Below, piece after piece: positions 4,247-7,932 of a stretch of 7,932 bases of DNA (the first letter of the stretch is position 1; each line of letters starts with the position of its first letter). Origin of the DNA: Chitinophaga pinensis (GTDB lineage Bacteria > Bacteroidota > Bacteroidia > AKYH767-A > OLB10); the NCBI GenBank assembly GCA_945872015.1, contig CAMBYJ010000078.1, forward strand, positions 1 through 7,932. Direction: 5' to 3'. Under the pieces are notes generated by a model, which saw only the letters and a program-made list of their open reading frames with translations, did no database searches and had not been told where the DNA came from. The position numbers were made by a program, and so were the translations under genes.

Positions 4247-6280
4247 GTGATAAATCAGGAAACAAAGGAGCGTATTTTAGAGGCCTGCCGCATTGAAGAG
4301 GTGGTGGGTGATTTTGTGTCGTTGAAGAAACGAGGCGCTAATCTGCTTGGTGTTTGTCCTTTTCACAACGAGCGTACGCCTTCGTTTACGGTGTCGCCTG
4401 CTAAAGGATTTTTTAAATGCTTCGGTTGTGGTAAGGCCGGTGATTCGGTTACCTTCATGATGGAGCATGAGCAATTGTCGTTTCCAGAAGCATTACGCTA
4501 CCTTGCTGGTAAGTATAGTATCACTATTGAAGAGGAAGCGCCATCTGCTGAAATGATGGAAGCACAATCGCAACGCGAGAGTTTGTTTGCAATGATGGAT
4601 TTTGCAAAAAACTTTTATGTCGATTATCTATGGAACAATGATGAAGGTATTGCTATAGGATTAAGTTATTTCAGAGAGCGTGGATTTACCGATGAGATCA
4701 TCCGAAAATTTGAATTAGGATTTTCTCCGGATAAATGGGATGGACTTACATCATCAGCAACAGGTGCAGGATATAAAGAAGAAATTTTAGAGAAGGCAGG
4801 ATTGCTGATTGTTAACGAACAAAAAAAATATGATCGCTTTCGAGGACGAGTGATGTTTCCCGTTGCAAGTTTAACAGGTCGTACGATTGCTTTTGGTGCG
4901 CGTATTTTAAAAACAGATCCTAAGAGTCCGAAGTATTTGAACTCGCCCGAGACAGAAATTTATTTCAAGAGTAAAAGTTTATACGGTATCTCGCATGCGA
5001 AGAAGTCGATTGTAGAAAAAGATGTTTGTTATTTAGTAGAAGGATATACGGATGTAATTTCTTTGCATCAGGCAGGAATAGAAAATGTTGTTGCGAGTTC
5101 AGGAACCTCACTAACGGTAGAGCAGATACGCTTAATCGGTCGCTATACGAAGAATGTTACTGTACTTTACGATGGCGATGCTGCAGGTATCAAGGCTTCA
5201 TTAAGAGGAATTAATTTGATTCTTGAAGAAGGAATGAATGTGCGTGTGGTATTGTTCCCCGATGGAGAAGATCCTGATTCGTATTCACGAAAAGTTTCTA
5301 CGGTTGAGTTACTAGAGTATTTAACAAAATCTGCTGTCGACTTCATTTCATTCAAAACAAAATTGTTGCTGAGCGATACAGCAGGTGATCCGATTAAGAA
5401 AGCAGGACTCGTTCGTGATATTGTAGAAACGATAGCTGTTGTTCCAGATGCTATTACAAGAGCAGCTTATTTGCGACAAGCATCTACCTTGATGGAGATG
5501 AGTGAAGCAGTGCTTATTGCGGAGATGAATAAAATTATTCGTGCACGCAATAACCGTCAGGGAGAAGAAACATCCGCTCCAGTTCAAGATCATGCAGGAG
5601 AAGTGCTCGATAGTATCGAGAAAGAATATACAGAAGAACAACTTATCAATGATGAACATAATACGGAAGTACATGAAGAAGAAATTATTCGCATCCTTTT
5701 AAATTATGCAGAAGAGATATTTCAGCTTCCCAACTTTAATAAATATTTAGACGTAGAGCCTGTTAAAGGAAAACAAAAAAAGAAAGGATTAGGTAGGGAT
5801 GAAGAAGAAGAAGAAAAGCCAGAGCTTCAACATATCAAGGTAAAGGATTTTATTTTTGATATTCTTCAAACAGATGGAATCAGTTTTACAAACGAAGGCT
5901 ATGCAGGACTGTTAGCAGAGTTTGCGAATCTAATAACGAATGAAACGGACTACGATACTCAATCATTCATCAACAATTTAAACCCTGATTTAAAGCCTCT
6001 CGCCATTTCATTAGTCACACCGAAATATGAATTGGCCGATTGGAAATCGAAGGGAATAATTGTTCGATTAGATAAAGATAGAATTGATAAAACTGTTGTT
6101 GATGCCATGGTATATATTCAGAAAAAAATGGCGAACAAGAAAGCAATGGAATTTCAAAATGAAATTAAAGAGCGTTCCGAAGTGGGAGCCGACATCGATG
6201 AATTACTTGCGCACTATCAAGAACTAATCAACTTGAAAATGGTTTTAAACCGAATCACGAATACGGTTATCAATAAGTAA
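4247..6280 (+). CDS. dnaG: DNA primase DnaG
   Basis: DNA primase, which makes the RNA primers for lagging-strand synthesis and works with the DnaB helicase. From the GTG start it is 677 residues, longer than E. coli DnaG (581) as is usual in Bacteroidota. Domains: an N-terminal CHC2 zinc finger (Cys37, His40, Cys58, Cys61 in CPFHNERTPSF...FKCFGCGKAGD); the polymerase core with RGRVMFPV and KYLNSPET; the TOPRIM metal site with EGYTDV (Glu265), LYDGDAAG (Asp309, Asp311) and FPDGEDPD; and a divergent C-terminal helicase-binding region after an acidic linker (KKKGLGRDEEEEEKPE, near 512-527). GTG at 4247 is preferred because it gives MINQETKERILEACRIEEVVGDFV, the family's usual beginning; the in-frame TTG at 4232 would add five untypical residues and overlap the likely promoter. 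Catalytic residues are all present. Confidence 0.95.
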   Translation: MINQETKERILEACRIEEVVGDFVSLKKRGANLLGVCPFHNERTPSFTVSPAKGFFKCFGCGKAGDSVTFMMEHEQLSFPEALRYLAGKYSITIEEEAPSAEMMEAQSQRESLFAMMDFAKNFYVDYLWNNDEGIAIGLSYFRERGFTDEIIRKFELGFSPDKWDGLTSSATGAGYKEEILEKAGLLIVNEQKKYDRFRGRVMFPVASLTGRTIAFGARILKTDPKSPKYLNSPETEIYFKSKSLYGISHAKKSIVEKDVCYLVEGYTDVISLHQAGIENVVASSGTSLTVEQIRLIGRYTKNVTVLYDGDAAGIKASLRGINLILEEGMNVRVVLFPDGEDPDSYSRKVSTVELLEYLTKSAVDFISFKTKLLLSDTAGDPIKKAGLVRDIVETIAVVPDAITRAAYLRQASTLMEMSEAVLIAEMNKIIRARNNRQGEETSAPVQDHAGEVLDSIEKEYTEEQLINDEHNTEVHEEEIIRILLNYAEEIFQLPNFNKYLDVEPVKGKQKKKGLGRDEEEEEKPELQHIKVKDFIFDILQTDGISFTNEGYAGLLAEFANLITNETDYDTQSFINNLNPDLKPLAISLVTPKYELADWKSKGIIVRLDKDRIDKTVVDAMVYIQKKMANKKAMEFQNEIKERSEVGADIDELLAHYQELINLKMVLNRITNTVINK

Positions 6281-7432
6281 TTAACGGATTAATTTTTTAA
6301 TCGTCTTTTCAAATTCCAATTTGTAAGCTTCATATTCTTTACCAGTTGCAGGTCCCGAAAATCCAGCATGCACTTTCACAACTTTCCCTTTGTCATCAAG
6401 AAATAAAGTGGTTGGAAAAGAAATAAAATCTTTTATCTGAGGCATTACTTTCATCACATTGTCTTTACCAGCAACACCAGCAATTAATACAGGATATTTC
6501 AAATCAAGGTTTTTCACAAAACGTTCAGCACTTACTTTCGCTTTTGAAAATTCTGCACTGCGTTCAAAGGTTAATCCGATAATTTCTAATCCTTGATCGT
6601 GATAGGTTTTATAAATCTCATTAAAGTACTTTGCTTCATCCATACAGTTCGGACACCATGAACCCATGAACTGAATGATGGTTGCTTTTTTCTGAAAGCG
6701 TTTATCTGTAATCGAAACGATGTTACTATCTAAATCAGGAAATACAAAATTCAGTGCACCTTCTACTCTTGTGATTGTATTAGGATCGCGAAGTTTTACA
6801 TTTTCATTTCTGCGTGCATGAAAAGGAGCTTTGTAAGTATTACCTGAATAAAACATTCCCGACATCGAATCATTTATTACATCTGCTAGATATAGCCATG
6901 CATGTGCACCATCAAATACACTTAACTTCAAAGTATTGCCAACTATAACGCCTTCGAGGTAACGATGATCACCGGTTTCAGTTAAAAAGGTGCCTGTAAC
7001 ATGATTGCCTTCTTGATTAAATACACCAATCGCAAGTGATGAATCAGGACTATCAACATCGAACCATGTTTCCCATTTACCTGTGATGTTTAATGTATTA
7101 TTTCCTTTATCAGGAAAGCGTTCTGTTACTCCTTTATATCCAACAAGAACGACTTCAGGATTTCCTTTTTTACTGTAGTTAATCCATTTGCCACGCAAAC
7201 GATCTCCTTCAATATGTAATTTAATTTCCGAATCGAAATAAGGGGGACGAATAAATAGAGAATCACCACGAACATCTGTGACATCACATACGATACGTTC
7301 TTCGGCATTATGAATTACAAAAACAATTTTACCCTTCTCTTCTTTTAATTCAAAGTTAAATGGTAGCGGTTGACCAGGAAGAAATAATTGTCCGAGCCAC
7401 ATGCCCAATAATAATCCGATGTTATAAACCAT
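6281..7432 (-). CDS. TlpA-type thioredoxin-fold protein with large N-terminal beta-rich domain
   Basis: A 383-residue, probably periplasmic thiol-disulfide protein of the TlpA/ResA group. The N-terminus has a hydrophobic segment (residues 5-18) that could be a signal peptide or anchor, but it lacks the usual Lys/Arg. Residues 25-215 form a beta-rich region with GKW.TW, VTGTFLTETGDHRYLEGVIVG and FDGAHAWLYLA motifs; its function is unknown to me. The thioredoxin fold follows at about 225-383, with the redox site GSWCPNC (Cys260, Cys263) and the cis-Pro loop SFPTT (Pro340). Such proteins reduce or maintain cysteine thiols, for instance in cytochrome c maturation, but the substrate here is unknown. 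The stop abuts the dnaG stop with no gap, and the start is 5 bases after the upstream lipoprotein gene, so these two genes form an operon. Confidence 0.85.
   Translation of the reverse strand: MVYNIGLLLGMWLGQLFLPGQPLPFNFELKEEKGKIVFVIHNAEERIVCDVTDVRGDSLFIRPPYFDSEIKLHIEGDRLRGKWINYSKKGNPEVVLVGYKGVTERFPDKGNNTLNITGKWETWFDVDSPDSSLAIGVFNQEGNHVTGTFLTETGDHRYLEGVIVGNTLKLSVFDGAHAWLYLADVINDSMSGMFYSGNTYKAPFHARRNENVKLRDPNTITRVEGALNFVFPDLDSNIVSITDKRFQKKATIIQFMGSWCPNCMDEAKYFNEIYKTYHDQGLEIIGLTFERSAEFSKAKVSAERFVKNLDLKYPVLIAGVAGKDNVMKVMPQIKDFISFPTTLFLDDKGKVVKVHAGFSGPATGKEYEAYKLEFEKTIKKLIR
6287..6302. terminator. Weak AT-rich inverted repeat at the dnaG/TlpA junction
   Basis: GATTAA (6287-6292) and TTAATC (6297-6302) pair around TTTT, inside the last codons of the minus-strand gene. 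It is the only candidate structure at the junction of the two convergent genes and is too AT-rich to be a convincing terminator. Confidence 0.2.
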
Positions 7433-7437
7433 ACTTG

Positions 7438-7932
7438 TTAATTAATTACTCCTGTAATTCGATAGTAGGTAGTATCTGACAAAATCATTTTCTCTTTTGC
7501 GTAAATGGAAAAAAATGTTTGCGGGATATATTCAATCTCTTGCTTTGAATAATAAAAGGTGTTTTCTTTCATTCGCTCAATAGCAATTCTTTTAATTGCA
7601 TTTTGATATTTTACTACGACAAACTTTCTCACTTCTGACTTAGTTTCTTTCGACGAATAGGTAATGATTGTACTATCGTTTTGTTTTAGCGTATCAATTG
7701 TATAGCTTAAGTATTTTTCTGAAATATTACTGGCTACAATTAATTCAAGTTCTTTATTCCAATTTACGGTATCTAATTGGAACATTTCTTTCTTACTATT
7801 ATATTCTGCTGTTTTAAGTAAATGGGACCTGTTACTGTTGAGAACTGCTATTTCACTTTGGATAAAGCTCGCGCTATTAAATAGTTTAATGCTGCTGTTG
7901 GATACTTCATTCGTGCAACTACTAAAATAGAC
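7438..7932 (-). CDS. Probable lipoprotein, function unknown (5' end outside window)
   Basis: The frame is open to the window edge: 49 more codons without a stop precede the first internal ATG at 7785, so that ATG is not the start. The visible 164 residues begin VYFSSCTNEVSNSSIKLFNS. SSC followed by a polar Ser/Asn-rich stretch resembles the end of a lipoprotein signal peptide with the lipidated Cys six residues in, and the true start should be only a dozen or so codons beyond the window. The rest is polar with alternating beta-like and charged segments (for example EVRKFVVVKYQNAIKRIAIERM) and no motif I recognise. Its stop is 5 bases before the TlpA-like gene, indicating co-transcription and a possible shared envelope role. 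A family cannot be named. Confidence 0.7.
   Translation of the reverse strand, partial: VYFSSCTNEVSNSSIKLFNSASFIQSEIAVLNSNRSHLLKTAEYNSKKEMFQLDTVNWNKELELIVASNISEKYLSYTIDTLKQNDSTIITYSSKETKSEVRKFVVVKYQNAIKRIAIERMKENTFYYSKQEIEYIPQTFFSIYAKEKMILSDTTYYRITGVIN

Noticed and set aside
7783..7785. ATG at 7785 as the start of the last minus-strand gene
   Set aside because: The same frame stays open for 49 more codons to the window edge and shows a lipoprotein-like SSC segment, so this Met is internal.

Overview
The window looks like chromosomal DNA of a Bacteroidota member (Flavobacteriia, Chitinophagia or Sphingobacteriia type). The basis is AT-rich coding sequence, starts without Shine-Dalgarno sites, TAnnTTTG-like -7 boxes just before start codons, families largely confined to this phylum (DUF2480; a secreted stand-alone TonB C-terminal domain; a TlpA-like protein with a large beta-rich N-terminal region), and G/C-rich intergenic inverted repeats of a kind I recall from these genomes. 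No database search was possible, so assignments rest on motifs and recalled family features.

Layout. Bases 1-3239 are a tightly packed plus-strand operon: the 3' end of sufS, then sufE, a MIP18/DUF59 (SufT-like) gene, a DUF2480 gene, a secreted TonB-domain protein and a polyprenyl diphosphate synthase (ispB-type). The first four genes abut or are 1-2 bases apart and form an Fe-S assembly block: SufS takes sulfur from cysteine, SufE carries it, SufT-like proteins act in maturation, and the DUF2480 gene is an uncharacterised companion. The last two follow after 15-17 bases and may also have their own -7 boxes.

Bases 3240-3724 hold no gene but are full of structure: a two-hairpin repeat, a second copy of the last 13 codons of ispB that differs from the first only at synonymous positions, another imperfect inverted repeat, a cluster of TCGCGAT motifs, two 32-bp palindromes sharing the core GGGTTTAAACCC, and a small hairpin. 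A lone minus-strand DUF433 antitoxin-like gene follows (3725-3967). Its usual toxin partner is missing, although an ATG overlapping its stop codon may be a relic. The next gap (3968-4246) has an inverted repeat upstream of DUF433, a GC hairpin and a remnant of the first repeat that runs up to the dnaG promoter region.

Bases 4247-6280 encode DNA primase (dnaG), probably from a GTG start rather than the longer TTG-started frame. It meets, with no gap, a convergent minus-strand pair: a TlpA-type thioredoxin-fold protein (6281-7432) and, 5 bases upstream of it, a probable lipoprotein (7438 to the window edge) whose true start lies outside the window.

I see no tRNA, rRNA, CRISPR array, transposase or phage gene. 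The core genes are ordinary. The most unusual material is the repeat-rich 3240-3724 gap with its duplicated, synonymously diverged ispB tail, followed by the orphan DUF433 gene and the DUF2480 gene in the suf operon.
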